Positions 25,205 through 37,630 of a stretch of DNA of 64,000 nt are shown one piece after another. The notes under the pieces are model-generated. The model searched no databases. It had not been told where the DNA came from and saw only the letters and a list, made by a program, of their open reading frames with translations. Numbering within the stretch: position 1 is the stretch's first letter; each line of letters opens with the position of its first letter. The translations under genes and the position numbers were made by a program. This DNA comes from Thysanoteuthis rhombus (taxonomy: Eukaryota; Mollusca; Cephalopoda; Oegopsida; Thysanoteuthidae): the NCBI GenBank assembly GCA_963457665.1, contig OY735201.1:25555387-25619386 (forward strand), given 5' to 3'.

Positions 25205-25650
25205 GATCAGGTCTGGTTCGTTATGTAATAGAAACTGTCAGTCAACTTTTTTTTTTTTTTTTGCAGCATACTGTGTTGGATAAGAAAATTTGAAAATGGA
25301 CGATCAAAGAATTACTTTTGAATCATGATAACTTGGAGACTTAATCAAAATTTCAAAAAGTTTGAATGTAGCCAGACACAGAATAATGAACGGATTCAAC
25401 AAAAACTTACATTGTAAATTGAACCCCATCCCATTAAAAATCTAGGTGGGGGGGGATTAAAGATGATTTTCTTTCTAAACATATGGAAGGGTGATTTTTT
25501 AAAAAATTCTCCCTGCTGTTTCGCACAATTTGGGCATCTTATATCCACGATAAATGCATACATAGATGCATACATACGTACATAGCCAACCAGCTGAACC
25601 AATTTGAAATCTGAAGGAACCTATTTTGGCAGTTTTGGTTGACGGTCTTC
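25205..25650 (+). repeat. Family A repeat
   Basis: Plus-strand copy: CAGGTCTGGTTCGTTATGTA, ATAGAAACTGTCAGTCAAC, GCAGCATACTGTGTTGGA, TTACATTGTAAATTGAACCCC, a G-run, and the end TTTTGGTTGACGGTCTTCG near 25635. First of two direct copies 240 bp apart. Confidence 0.78.
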
Positions 25651-25894
25651 GAAAACCAGAGATCAGAAATAGTAAAAGAAGGTACAAATTCCAAACTATA
25701 AAAGAAAACATCGGACAACTACCACTGCCATGAACGAGGGAGGTAACTCTGTTATGAAAACGATCTAAATGTACTCTGTCTTTGAAGCTTTATTGTGGCA
25801 CCTTTGCATCATAAGTAAAAAAAGAAAAGACGATTTGTTTGTTGCAAACGTTCATAATTATAAAGTTCAAAGCCTCGAGCAAACTGAAAAAAAA

Positions 25895-26260
25895 AGAGCT
25901 GGTTTGGTTGGTTATTCAATAGAAACTGTCATTTAGCTGCATCGATGGTAGGAAATTGGAAATGATTAGGTTTCTCTCGCCTTTAGTAGGGCAGTGATCT
26001 ACATTTTCGAAAAAGAATTATCACGAACCTTCAATATAAATTGAACCCCCCACTACAAAACTATTGGAGGAAGGGGTCAAAAACAGAAAAAAAATCTATT
26101 GATAATATATTAGTGAATGCTTAAATTTTTGAGCACTTTGGCTCCGTTAGTGCAGCCTGTGCACATAATACATACATACTTAACCACCAGCCAAACAGCC
26201 AGACTGCAAAATCAACTGAAAAAAAAAGAATACTTGTAGCTGACAGTTTCTAATTCTCAC
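25895..26260 (+). repeat. Family A repeat
   Basis: Plus-strand copy: GAGCTGGTTTGGTTGGTTAT, CAATAGAAACTGTCATTTAG, AATATAAATTGAACCCCCCA, TTTGGCTCCGTTAGTGCAGC, CCACCAGCCAAACAGCCAG and the terminus GCTGACAGTTTCTAATT. Both complementary ends are visible. Confidence 0.8.
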
Positions 26261-26884
26261 TTTCTCTCGACGACTAGAAACTCTATTCATGATATTTTCG
26301 GTTCAAATTCAAACAGCAATGAGGAATCAAGAATTTCAGTCTTTTCACGAGCTCAATATCATGTCTTTTCATTTCTGTTTTCGATCAGGTCAATTGTCAG
26401 ATTTTTGCTGTTTGCCTGAAAAAAAAGTCAATATGTGAATACTTCAGGTTAGGATAGAGGGTTATGGTAAGGATTTGCGCTTTTGATTTCGTGTTTCGAA
26501 CCAAGAGCCGTCATTTTGAGTCTCTCTTCGAGGCAAAAGAAATTAAACTTAATCTTTACCTTCAATTTTAAGCTTCTGCACTTTGAAATTGAGGGACGTT
26601 ATCTATTGGTAAGAACTACCAAAAAAGGATCCTACTGACAGAAATGATTGAAAAGTGCGATGTAAAATAGAAGAAAATTCATTGGCTTTAGAGAGACAAG
26701 GAAATTGTACACGTTTCTAGACTCAAATCTCTTGCCAGTTATCAGGATTCTCTATAATAGCAGTTCGTCGCTTACGAAGAAATGAGGAAGAATAGAAAAC
26801 AAGATGCATCATAGTACAACAACTAAAATCTGTGCATAGTCTTTCGAATATCCTGGTTATTCTAGGACAAATGACCTCTGGATA

Positions 26885-27075
26885 ATTGCCTCCTGACAAT
26901 AGCATAGCAACTGTGAGGCTAAAGTTAAAGTTGATGTATAAATGGAGTACTTTGTCATCTAAATGATCACATCCATGGAGAAGTTGTCCAGGGGGAAAAT
27001 GTCAAGAGTGATTTATCTGGGAGACAGTATTCCAAGGGTAGTTGTCTTATGGGGAAAATCGTCCTGATACCATTC
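26885..27075 (-). repeat. Family D repeat, copy 2 (inverted)
   Basis: On the minus strand it reads GAATGGTATCAGG, CCCCATAAGACAACTACCC, CAGATAAATCACTCTTGACA, TTTTCCCCCTGGACAACTTC, GATCATTTAGATG and TAGCCTCACAG, in the same order as copy 1. No ORF. Confidence 0.75.
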
Positions 27076-27199
27076 TGAATTAATCATTACATTTCCTGAA
27101 GTAATTACACGATTTCGTCAATCTATAGAAGTGAGAAGACACTCTCTCAATTGATCGAAAGTAACAGCTCTCAGATATAATTAGGGTGGAGCGGTCAAC

Positions 27200-28165
27200 G
27201 TATATATGGAAAAAATACGTGTAATAGTGAGGATGAATTGAAAGCAGAATGAATGGAAACAGAAAAAAAGAAAGAGGAAAGAAAGGGAGAGAGAGAAGAA
27301 GAAGAGGAGATGAAAAGGTGGTGAGGACGTGAAAAGAGAAAAAGAAGAGGCATAAAGCAGGAAGAGAGAAGGAGAAGAAAAAGAAAGAGGAAAAAAGGAG
27401 ACATACGAAGAAGGGAGGGAAGAGGAGACACAAAGAAGAACAAAGGAGGAAAGGTAAAGAAGGGGTACAGAAGAAAGAGAGACGAAGTATGGAAGAGAGG
27501 CGAAGAAAGGAGTAGAGAAGAAAATTGAGTGGGAAAAGGGAAAGGAGTAGAGGGAGAAGAAGAAAGGATAAAAGGGGGAAAGATGAAGAAGAAACGAATG
27601 GAAAAAGTAAGAGGAGATATGAACTAGGAGGAGAGAAGAAGAAGCGGAGAAGTGGGGAAAATGAGAGGTTGAAGAAAAAAGTGAAGAAGAAGAGACAAAG
27701 TGAAGAAGGGGCTAGAAGTGGGGGTAAGTGAACAATAGGGAGAAAGGAAGAGAGACGGAACCTGGAAGTAGGTGAAGGCACAAAGTAGGAGTAGAGAAAA
27801 AAATAAATGAAAGTGAAAAAGGAGAGAGAAAGATGAGTTAGATAGGACAAGAGGAATTTAGAAGAAGGAGAAACGATTGAAAAAGTATGTGAGGCAAAGT
27901 ATGAGAAGAAGAGAGGGGAAATGAGAACATGAAAGAGTAAGAGAAGGGAGGGAGGGGGAGGGGGGAAAGAAAAAGGTGTGATAAAAATAAGAGATGAAGA
28001 AGAGGGAGAACAAAGGGGAGGATGTTAGAGAGCAGAATCGGGAAAGAAAGAGAGGGACAGATATTGAGGGCAGGAAGGGGGGAGTAAGGGATGGACAAAG
28101 TCAGAGAGAAGATAATGAGGAAGAGGAGAGAAGGGGTATGAAGGAAGAAGAAAAAAACAGAACCA
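27200..28165 (+). repeat. Polypurine tract, about 1 kb
   Basis: About 960 bases of GA-rich plus strand with a varied, non-periodic mixture of GAA, GGA, GAGG and AAAG. The 256-codon minus-strand frame (27080-27850) of Ser, Leu and Phe is an artefact of this bias. Purine-strand asymmetry of this length can form triplex (H-DNA) structures in principle. Confidence 0.88.
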
Positions 28166-29009
28166 AGTATTATTTGTACAAACTTGAGAAGAAATTGCAC
28201 AAATGTGACAGAAACTCAAAACACATACCCATACCATCATCAACAGCAACCCATATCACACTGCTAAAAAAGGTATATTCCTTATCCCTTCTACGACCAC
28301 AGTGATTGCAATGATCTCTACGTCTTACCTACAAATTTTAAAATTCCAATCTTGTGTCTGGTTTTTTCCTACTGTGTTTACTGCCCCATGGGCAAAAATG
28401 AATAGAATTTTGCCCTATTTATAGTCATTTTGTCCCTCTAAGTGTTCAGCCAATCTCGGGTTTTCAGCTCAGTTTTTTGTAAAATAACTTTTACTTTTGT
28501 CCGTTCTCAAAACCATAAATGATCTTTTCTTTTTATATCTTACAGTTATCCACAGCGTTGCTCTTTCCGTGGCTCTCTGCACGATCCTATATTGGTTCTC
28601 AGTCCGTTTTGTTAATTTTCATGTTCATAGTTGTTACCATGTATTCATTGTATACTTGGCAAGGTGCTCCTCTATATGTTTCTATTCATACCGAATGCTT
28701 TCCAGTCAATCGTTATGCGTCGTTTTATCTCGCTTCCATGGCCTTTCTCTGAGGTCAACTTAGCTTGGCACCCGGCCATGAGTGTGGAACACCTAGCGTG
28801 AATAAAATTCACCACACAGAAGTTATTGTTTGCCTGTCTAGCTCGCTAACAATTACCCCACAGGGAGGTCCACTTTCTTGCTACATAGAGAGAATATATA
28901 AATACAAAAATTAACCTATAGGTATTCGAAGAGCACAAAATTGTTTGATAGAGCGGAAGACATTTCGAGAATGTTTTCAATAAAGTGAACTACCATTTTT
29001 TTCCCCAAC
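28166..29009. other. Unassigned sequence
   Basis: Two overlapping plus-strand frames at 28497-28763 are hydrophobic but have no recognised family and no clear splice signals. Confidence 0.45.
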
Positions 29010-29435
29010 AAGATAGGTCTGGTGTGTCACTCAATAGAAAATGTCATGGGACCAAAATCTTTTGGCTGCATGCCGTATTGGTGTTGATCAATTGAACAAT
29101 TAAAAAAAGACTGATCAATGAATAATTTACTTCTCTCATTCTTTGTTAGGGCAAGATGACGGATTTTTCGAAAAAAATGCATGAGCCAAAATAGAAGGAT
29201 TGATTTAGTAAAAATTCACATTGCAATTCGAACCTTTCCCTCGAGAAACATTTTTGGGTGGTGGTAAGGGAAAGGAAACGTTATTTATTGACATAATAAA
29301 GAGTAAATATTGAGCATTTCAACCCATTAGCTTCATTGGTGCAGCTTGTACCCCTGATGCATGCATAACCGGACAAACTTGAAAACTGAATGAGATCTAT
29401 GTTGACGGTTTTGGTGACGCTTTCTGAATTTAATG
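29010..29435 (+). repeat. Family A repeat, among the best-preserved copies
   Basis: Plus-strand copy with nearly all family blocks: AGGTCTGGTGTGTCACTCAA, TAGAAAATGTCATGGGACC, GGCTGCATGCCGTATTGG, TGATCAATTGAACAATT, CTGATCAATGAATAATTTAC, CATTGCAATTCGAACC, TTAGCTTCATTGGTGCAGCT and the end GGTGACGCTTTCTGA. About 425 bp, no ORF of note. Confidence 0.82.
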
Positions 29436-30009
29436 GCAACTGAAATATTGTTGACAATTTCGAAAAATTGCAACTCAAATCATAACAAGAAATTATTTCA
29501 ACCTGTAAACTTGTCTGGAAGACGAATTGAATTTATGAACTGAATTCGGTTAAATTTCAAAACACAAAAAGCCCTACTCAACTTGTTTGCAGCCACGATT
29601 AAGATAACTCATTTTACGATAGTGTGTTAAACTCTATTATGTTAAAAGCCTTTGTTTTGGATAGACTGAGTGGTGTAATTATTGACCATATCAGTTTTTG
29701 TGCATCCTCCATATTCCTTTATATATAATACGACTCTTGTATCATGTGATCCCCTTGGTCAACACAATTAATTTGTCTTTATATATTACCACGTATATCA
29801 AAACAGCGTTAATTCAATACAACAATCAATAGTAACATTTATGATTGATCTGGGAATGAATACTAACGACTCAAAATAAAAACGTATGATAGGGTTAAAG
29901 TCTGAAAATAAGATCGTAAGTTGAAATATCGTAATGATTGCGTTGCCGATTTCTTTGTTGCATGGAATACTGCTGCACAATCAACGAGGTTGAAAAGAGG
30001 TACATATTT

Positions 30010-31040
30010 GTATTCGATCGTGTCTATTTGTCTGTTCAAAAGCACCCGATGAATTTCAATGGGATTTTGTGTAAGAGTTGACATGGGGTGAGAAATAGGA
30101 AGTGAACTCTTAGGGCGGATCCAGTATCTTTTTCTGATTGAGATATATTTCTCCGTTTATTTCAATTACATTAATGTAAATACCCATTATTTCCATATGA
30201 TATCTTCAAAAGTTATCAAGTTATACATCCAATGCACATGGTATCGGCAAAATCGCATGTCTGTATATCCCCGAAAGTTATCAATGATTATTTTATGATA
30301 TTCAGTAGAAAAGTGGGCAATAAATCACGTTAGGTCTGATCATATTTTACAACAGATTCCGACACAATTATCTCACTCATGTCGCAATTATATGTCAGCA
30401 CCACATAATATTGTAAATCTTTCCCTCTTCAGAGGTTATCGATGAATTTAGATCAGACTTTGTTGAAGGTCGGACGATAAGCAACAAAAGAAGTTATTTA
30501 ACTTTGCAGTGGATGCATGTACAAATGCCCTCCCCCAAAACACCCTCCACCTAATTATAAACCCAAACCTAATAATACCACCAACATTTATAGTCTGTCC
30601 ACATAAAAGAACTGAATCGATTTCAATCACATTTTGGGAAAGATTGACAGAGATGGGGCAAGAAAGAAATGGTAAAATTATGGGATGGATCAAGAAATAC
30701 GTTTTTGGTTGGAAGATGTTTTCTGTTTTCTTTCCCGATTGGATTTATGTATAAACTCATGGCTGTCTCTAAAACTCCTCAATCAATTACTGTGATATTT
30801 TGTTGAAGCATGCACAGTTGGCCATGGAGGAAGTGATTGAATTTTGGATCAGATCTATGCATAATGTCTCCCTTATTCGCAGTTATATGTCGAAACCTCA
30901 TAATATCGTCATAATTTCATGTTTGTGCACATGATCTCTCCAAAAGTTATGGATGAATTCCAAGGATATTCTGCGAGAGAGATGCAAATGCGATGGATGA
31001 ACTGACTAAAGTCCCAGATGGATCTATGCACAATTATCCC
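30010..31040 (+). repeat. Diverged direct repeats of a dispersed family (E)
   Basis: Two diverged units in direct order. Unit 1 has GATGAATTTCAATGGGATTT near 30048 and GTCGCAATTATATGTCAGCA near 30380. Unit 2 has GATTTCAATCACATTTTGGG near 30618 and TTCGCAGTTATATGTCGAAA near 30878. AAAGTTAT(C/G)(A/G)ATGA motifs recur. Two short open frames in opposite directions near 30448-30754 are judged by-products. Confidence 0.5.
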
Positions 31041-33201
31041 CCCTGGCAATTGAGTTGACAGGAGGAAGCTCTCTCTGAGCGCTTATTAGTTTTATTTGCA
31101 ACTTGGAAAATTGTAGTAACTTCGAGAACAGTAAAAAAAAAAACCTAATCGGGGACAATCAGTGTTTTGGTATGGAAAACTTTTAATTGGATTCACGAGT
31201 TTGAAAATGATACATTTTAATCTACATTCGTTTTTTTTATACTATGAAAGAAGCAGAAGAATGTAAATACTTACATGAAATCTTTGTACATACTTTTTCA
31301 TACCTCCTACCCCCAAAATACACGTTCATTTCTCAAAAAGGTTTGGGCTCTCTGTTAACTTTTTGACTGTTAGTTACCGAATTAGATTGTCCTGCTTGTT
31401 GCTTGTCTGTCAGAGGGTATTTTTTTTCATTTAAACCAACACGGATTAGCGACTGCATCACATCTTTCACTTTATTCACAAATGTTGAAATTTCAAACCC
31501 GTGTTAATCCTCGTACATAGAAGAATGGCTGCAATTGATTTAACGAAATTGCATCAATTGAAGGTTGCTTTATCAAATAATAGTGTGAAAAATAGGCAAG
31601 TAATACTAGCCACCCGCATTATAAGAGTTATCAATTAGACACAACAGCTCAGCAGTCATACTTATTTTTCTGTTTCAATGTCCAAAATCAGAGTACTGCA
31701 ATACTGCAGTTATACGATGAGAAACCATTATTTTTCACGTTGTGTATCACTACAATGGTAAGTATTTTCATTTCATCCAGAAAAATAACATTAGAAACAA
31801 TAAAAAGTTTTCAATCTTTGTATAGTTTGAGGATTCAATTCCGAGTCATTGCTTTTTTTTATTCACTTGAATTTGATTATTTTGATGAATTATAATCATT
31901 TCACAAAAAGAAAAAAAATGTGATAATCAAAATTACGGATGAATCTTTCAAAATTTAGCCCCCTGTGCCTTCCATTGTCTTCTACCGATTTTCATGAGGG
32001 CAAAAGCATATTTATTTTTTAAAAATTTCGTTCACTAACTACTTTGAAGTGTTTGTGTCTTCATTTCATATTGTGAGCTGGAAAAATGCAGTGCAATAAT
32101 AAGATATGACTCATTGGAAAAAAAATTAAAGTTGTCTCCAATAAATTTAAAGTCAGCTGATTGAAAGATACTCCAAGATGAAAATACATTGATGCGTATC
32201 ATCAAATCAGTTGACAGCAAATCTAAGCAAGCGATTCCTTTTGTTATAGAGAGTTATTTCCCTTTTGAATGTGGTGTCATTTGCAGACACACGTATATTT
32301 CTCGGGCTTCCACCAAGTGGATTTGATTTTGCAACATGAAAAAATTTTTCTGCGCCTATTTTGCTCAGTTTGGGTTCAGGATCCTTCGTGATATATACGA
32401 CATATACGGTATATATCCCTCTATCTATAAACTTCGACTGATCTGTCCGTATGCCTATCAGTCAAGTTGTCTGGCTGCCAGTTAACAAAACATTTATCAT
32501 AACTCTGCTGATGACAATAGACGAGCGGCAAATTACTGGATATTATTCTTCTACCGCGTGTCTGTCTCTCAACCTCTATTAACTTCCGGCCTACCTCGTC
32601 TCCCATAAGAAATAAGACGTAATTTCTCAGCCTATTTATGAAAGACGGTAATGATCGATAATGATTCGAATTTAAAAAGAACGTCATGATTGGCTTAATT
32701 AGTTCTCAAGGGAGTGGCGCCATATAGTGGTCTCATCGATGTACACAGTCGCTACTGTAATGAATGAAAGCCAGAAATGTTTTCCTGCTGAAAAGAAAAT
32801 TTGAAGGATGTGAAGGGAATGGAGATCAATGAAGCTGGAAAGAGAGGACAATGTATTGGATTTTTTCCCCATTGTTTTTAACAGCAACGTAAGACGACAG
32901 TTCTAAGAACGGGGAAATTGTCTTGTTGAGACCTGATATCAATCAGTTAACGGTGTTTGTTAGGAATCAAGTGACCCAACGAGAGAGTGGTTGAAAAGAG
33001 ATCGGAAGCGTCCGTAGCAGAGAAAAAAAGCTGTTATCTTAATAGCCAGAGGGATGATAAGAGAAAATTCTTTTTTTAAGAATCCATTCCTGATATGAAA
33101 GAAGAAAGAAAGAAAGAGAGAAAGAAAGAGATTAGGAAGGAATAAAAAGAAGAAAACTGAAAGTGTTTATAACAAATGTGTACAGTCCAAACATACACTC
33201 A
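31041..33201. other. Mostly unique sequence
   Basis: No recognised repeat. 32400-32800 is somewhat less AT-rich and holds TAATGATCGATAATGATTCG and GGAGTGGCGCCATATAG words. It could be regulatory, without proof. Confidence 0.4.
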
Positions 33202-33239
33202 TACACACACACACACACACACACACATACACACACACA
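33202..33239. repeat. (CA)n microsatellite
   Basis: CA run with one TA break. Confidence 0.93.
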
Positions 33240-34335
33240 TTAAATCGATAGTGAAAAAGTATTTTCAATACCATCAATATCTTTATAAGAGAAACAAAAT
33301 GTTGCAAAATGTTGCAAATTGCTGTTTAAGATTGTATGTATAATGTTACAGGTTTTGAACTGAATCCAATTTTTTGTTTCGTTGGAGAAGTCAATCTTTC
33401 TGTTTTTCGGGTATATACAATAACATGCCTCAGTTATCTCCCAAATATACCAGGTAATTTTTTTTCCAAATCTGGAAACACGCATATCTAGCTTTGAATG
33501 TGTCAGTTACAAGTATTATGTTTATCTTGCTTCCATTACTGATTTGCATTTTATGGTGGTGTTAACGCTATATTTTGTGAAGATTAGGTTAGCCGTAATA
33601 TAACCAGTTTTAAATCCTGTGTTATGGTCTTTTGACCGATTGTTTGTTCATGTTAGCTTGACGTGTACCTCTGGTTCGGAATCAAGAGAAAGAAACCCTT
33701 TCGAATATGTGCACAAAATACACATGAAAAAGCGCCTAATAACTTCTTTCGAGATCCGTACCGAAAGTATCCAATCATTTATCATTAACGGTAAGGCCTT
33801 ACCTAAGGCAATTACATTTTGATTTTCTTCTCTTTACCCCGCTGTAAATTCACGCACGTTCCATTTTACAAACTCCAACGTTCTCTCTCGGGGTTGCTAT
33901 CACTGCCTCGTTGGGGAAAAACAGAAATTGCAAGGATTCAAACCTTGACTGTAGGGGCATTGATAGATATAAGTAATGAAATATTTTCCAAAGAAAAACG
34001 ACTGACACAGTCATTGTGAATGCAGTATCGTTCCGCTATAATTGGCCCTGAAGAACTTTACAAAATAAAATAAAAATCTCCATGAAAAAAGAGTGCTAAA
34101 ATCTGCAAAGGTACACTTAATAATGCTGGTAAATTTAAAAGATTTACTACCACTTGGTCTACGGCGAAAACCCCCAGATATAACCAGCATGAAAGACCTT
34201 GAGAACTGAGTCTATCAAAACGACGGCACTACTGAAATCGGCCAAAATATCAAAGAAAATTCTGAAATATTGAGGAAACTTGCTGTCACTTGATTCGAGG
34301 TAAGTGGTTATCAACTATTGATGCTGTGGAACCTC
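33240..34335. other. Unassigned sequence
   Basis: Short frames at 33619-34019 only. A GGATTCAAACCTTGAC word near 33935 resembles a pol III box B without a clear box A. Confidence 0.4.
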
Positions 34336-34391
<56 letters not shown>

Positions 34392-34414
34392 TAATAATAA
34401 TAATAATAATAATA
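34336..34414. repeat. (AAT)n array
   Basis: About 26 units with one GAT break, immediately before the LINE remnant. Confidence 0.95.
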
Positions 34415-34830
34415 CAGGTACGACTGGGCAGCAACTGTTATAGACTAGGAATTATGCAAACAGCTTGGAATAAACCATGTAGATAAATGATATCAGCACG
34501 GAACGGATACTGTTCTGGAAAACAGAAGCCACGAATTACACGTCAACATCTAAAACGACCACTTCAAGGATATGGGACCAAGTACTCATGGGCAAAATGA
34601 ATAGAACCTGTCAAATCATTGATAGGGTTGGGGCTACAGACCATAGAATAAATATAATAGAGAGCAAAAAGCCTGGAAAATACTACAACCTGGTGAGAAA
34701 GCAGAAAAATTGCGGTATACGGAGGTCAGAGTAATGCTGATAATAGTAGGTGCACTGGTTACAGTGCAGAAAATATTGAAAACAATATCGGAAGATAAAA
34801 GAAAGGATGGAAACTATGCAGACCACAATA
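34415..34830 (+). mobile_element. LINE ORF C-terminal remnant of another family
   Basis: Straight after an (AAT)n array, the plus strand keeps broken peptide pieces such as YDWAATVID, QHGTDTVLEN and VRVMLIIVGALVTVQKILK. I recognise the pattern (YDWA, WYQH, VVVGALG) from the C-terminal part of LINE-type polyproteins common in mollusc and cnidarian genomes. Many stops and frame changes are present. Family and exact limits are uncertain; it is clearly unrelated to the RTE copies. Confidence 0.6.
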
Positions 34831-34929
34831 TTACTGCAGAGTTACTGAAATGAGAACTAAAGAAATGTCAGCAATATAAAGAAAATTATGGCTGACCAAC
34901 TTGAATAGAACATCCCTTTGAGACTGCCA

Positions 34930-35265
34930 AGCAAAACTGCCTACAGAGATTTTTTAAGTTGCTCCAGCCGGCAGACTATGTACGTATACATGTATGCATT
35001 TACCATACAAACCCCCTAATTGATTTTTTAAAGTGGGGTTCAATTTGCAATGTAGGTTTTTGCTAAATTGATCACTTTTTTGCTGAACTATCTATTGAAA
35101 GTTGAGACTTTAGCAATCACAACTTAAACAAAACAAGGGAAGTAATTGATCAACTAATCACACCTTTTCCAAGTAAAATAGATTATCTAGCCCCTAAAGG
35201 TATGCTGCTTAAAGTTGTCGGTCATGTGATGATTCCTATTCAGTGACTTACCAGAGCTATTTTTA
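34930..35265 (-). repeat. Family A repeat
   Basis: Minus-strand copy. The plus strand reads GTGGGGTTCAATTTGCAATG, TTTTTGCTAAATTGATCACT, AATTGATCAACTAATCACACC, GGTATGCTGCTTAAAGTTG and CAGTGACTTACCAGAG. The tail block CCAGCCGGCAGACTATGTAC lies at 34965. It follows the LINE relic directly. Confidence 0.72.
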
Positions 35266-35503
35266 TAATGGCCTGAAAAAAACGATTTTTATACAGCTGA
35301 TATTTGGTATCTAATCAGACATTACATTTTTGAAATATCAAAAGATTTTATTGAAATTTTCGAATTATTGAAGGTACGGTGCAAATGCTTCGTAATTATT
35401 TGTCAGACAAAATGATTGGGTCTGTCATGGCACGCCTACTGTATGTGTATGGATATTGTGCGCGTATTTATGTGCTATGACAATAGGCAGAAAGCATAAT
35501 AAA

Positions 35504-35506
<3 letters not shown>

Positions 35507-35575
<69 letters not shown>
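35507..35575. repeat. (TA)n microsatellite
   Basis: Pure TA run. Confidence 0.97.
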
Positions 35576-35577
<2 letters not shown>

Positions 35578-35670
35578 TGATAATTGTTTTATCCACAGAC
35601 AACTGTTTCGTTGTATTACAACTCTTCAGCGTGGCTATAGATTATTTAATATCCCTACCAGTAGTACAAG

Positions 35671-35735
35671 GTAGGGTCCAAACCGTTGCTTTGGATCCAG
35701 AGGCAGACGTTCTACCAGTCCTATGCAGAACTGGA
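35671..35735 (-). repeat. Possible tRNA-like SINE head
   Basis: The minus strand reads GACTGGTAGAACGTCTGCC, then CTGGATCCAAAG (an anticodon-loop-like stretch) and ACGGTTTGGACCCTACC (box B-like). The overall order resembles a tRNA, but the acceptor arms do not pair by eye. Confidence 0.4.
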
Positions 35736-35790
35736 TAGTTAGCAGGACCGAACTAAGCGATATATTTACTCATACACAATTCTAAACCCC

Positions 35791-35791
35791 A

Positions 35792-35882
<91 letters not shown>
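35791..35882. repeat. (TATC)n(TA)n microsatellite
   Basis: About ten TATC units then TA. Confidence 0.96.
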
Positions 35883-35884
<2 letters not shown>

Positions 35885-36307
35885 TACTAAACTCGAGACC
35901 GCCAAAATGGTATAACTCCCTTGAAAATCCCCTGTCATCTTTGCTCATGTCCCCCCTATTTTTCCAGTATATTAGGTCCATTTTTTTCCTTTGCAGTTTC
36001 TATTCAAAAATCAATACTGAGCATTTGCGCTCATGCAGTATGCTATTGCGTGATATTATTCAAAAGAAAGAAAAAAAACTTATCAATATAGTTTCAGGGA
36101 AACTAACTACTTCGACCTAGCCAAAATGCGAAGCTTGTTAGTATGATAAATTTGATTTAGACACTATCATTTCCCACATTGCCCACTTAAGAATATTCGA
36201 ATGTCCAATTTTTTCACCTTTTCTTCATAAGTACACATACCTCTTTGGCCAACACCCCCAGAGAAGATCATTAGGTACGGCCTTGCTTGTTCATGATAAT
36301 GTTATTA

Positions 36308-36440
36308 CAGCAACAACAACATTATTAGCATTATTATTAATATCATTATTAGTATTTTTATTATCATTATCATCATCATCATGATCATCATTATTATTAT
36401 TATCAATTTCATCATCATCATCATCATCATCATTGTTCCT
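36308..36440. repeat. Mixed ATT/ATC trinucleotide-rich stretch
   Basis: Interspersed ATTATT, ATCATC and TATTATC units, less regular than the other arrays. Confidence 0.85.
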
Positions 36441-37229
36441 TCAATGATTTTCATTTGTAGAAATATGATATAAATATATATATATACTATGAACTGCAGC
36501 ACCATTTGGGAATTATACGTTAAGTGTGTAATGTACGTAACTGGTTCAACTTGTGTACGTAATTTTCCATTTTTAATATCGTATTCGTTTCTCCTCCTTT
36601 CTTCCTTCTTTTCCTTCTCTTTTTTTCGATTTCTTCTGATGCTCTCCTAGCTTACACACCCTTCACCTGTTTTGTTATCTTCCTTTTTTTCCTCGTTTTT
36701 CTTTCTCCCATCGATCTTTTCCCGTACTTCATATCCTTCTTCTTCCATCTTCTTTCCGACCCACGGCATGGGTTGCGTGGGTCGATAATAATTTCCCTTG
36801 ATAATAAGATCATTGTATTGTATTTCGTTTAATGTATGAGAAAAAATAGCGATCCCTTTGTTTTCATTAATTAAGACAATTCAATCAAGGAATGCATTTA
36901 AAAAATCAAAACTAAACGTTACGTGATGCATTCGGTCGGTGGTTCTTGAAATCTCCTGAGTATTTATTTATTTGCTGTCCCTTTGAATTTTTCACTCGGT
37001 CTTTTTTCTCTCAATCGTGCAAATCAGTCAGAAAAATGTTAACATCAATCCCGCTCTTCGGTTTCATTTTCAGAGGAATAAAACAAATGTTTAAATCTGT
37101 GAACGCGAAGGAGTATTTTGAAAGACTATGTTGAAAAGTAGAAGGGATGCTGGAATAATAGTATAGTGTTATAAGAGGATTACATTGGAAGATGACTATA
37201 GTACCATTGACAAAGGTAAGTTACCACTC
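36441..37229. other. Unassigned sequence with one hairpin
   Basis: Pyrimidine-rich 36590-36755, then the 9-bp inverted repeat. Nothing else recognised. Confidence 0.45.
36757..36784. other. Perfect 9-bp inverted repeat
   Basis: CGACCCACG and CGTGGGTCG separated by ten bases. It follows a pyrimidine-rich stretch (about 36590-36755). No gene is next to it. Confidence 0.7.
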
Positions 37230-37630
37230 AAACTACAACCAGAACGGTTAATATAGGTTTCTTTCCGTTTTTAAGCTGGGCTACCAGGTTATGTATGTAT
37301 CACGCGTACAGACCACCACGGAGGGATGAAAATCTGAATATCCACTTCTCAGAAACAACTTGTTTTTGCTTTTGTCAAAATTTCTCCATAGAGTAATATT
37401 GTGAGGAGGAGATAAATTTTGAATGTAGGTTTAGGCTAAATTAATCCCTTATTACGTGTCCGTCCGTTTTTGTGGTAATCACTTCCCCCAGACGAGATTC
37501 AATCATTGATCACTTTTTCAATTTACCGACTCTAAAACAGCTTACTTCCAAAAGAAATTGGTATCGTGACAGTTTCTATTGAGTGACCAATCACAACGAG
37601 TCTTATTGGGTGACTAACTAAAGCTGTCTT
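37230..37630 (-). repeat. Family A repeat
   Basis: Minus-strand copy. The plus strand ends GTGACAGTTTCTATTGAGTG then ACCAATCACAACGAG, the reverse of the family head. TTGAATGTAGGTTTAGGCTA and the tail block around GTTATGTATGTATCACGCG are present. Confidence 0.74.

Noticed and set aside
27080..27850. A 256-codon minus-strand reading frame rich in Ser, Leu and Phe
   Set aside because: It is the complement of a polypurine tract; composition alone keeps it open, and no domain is present.
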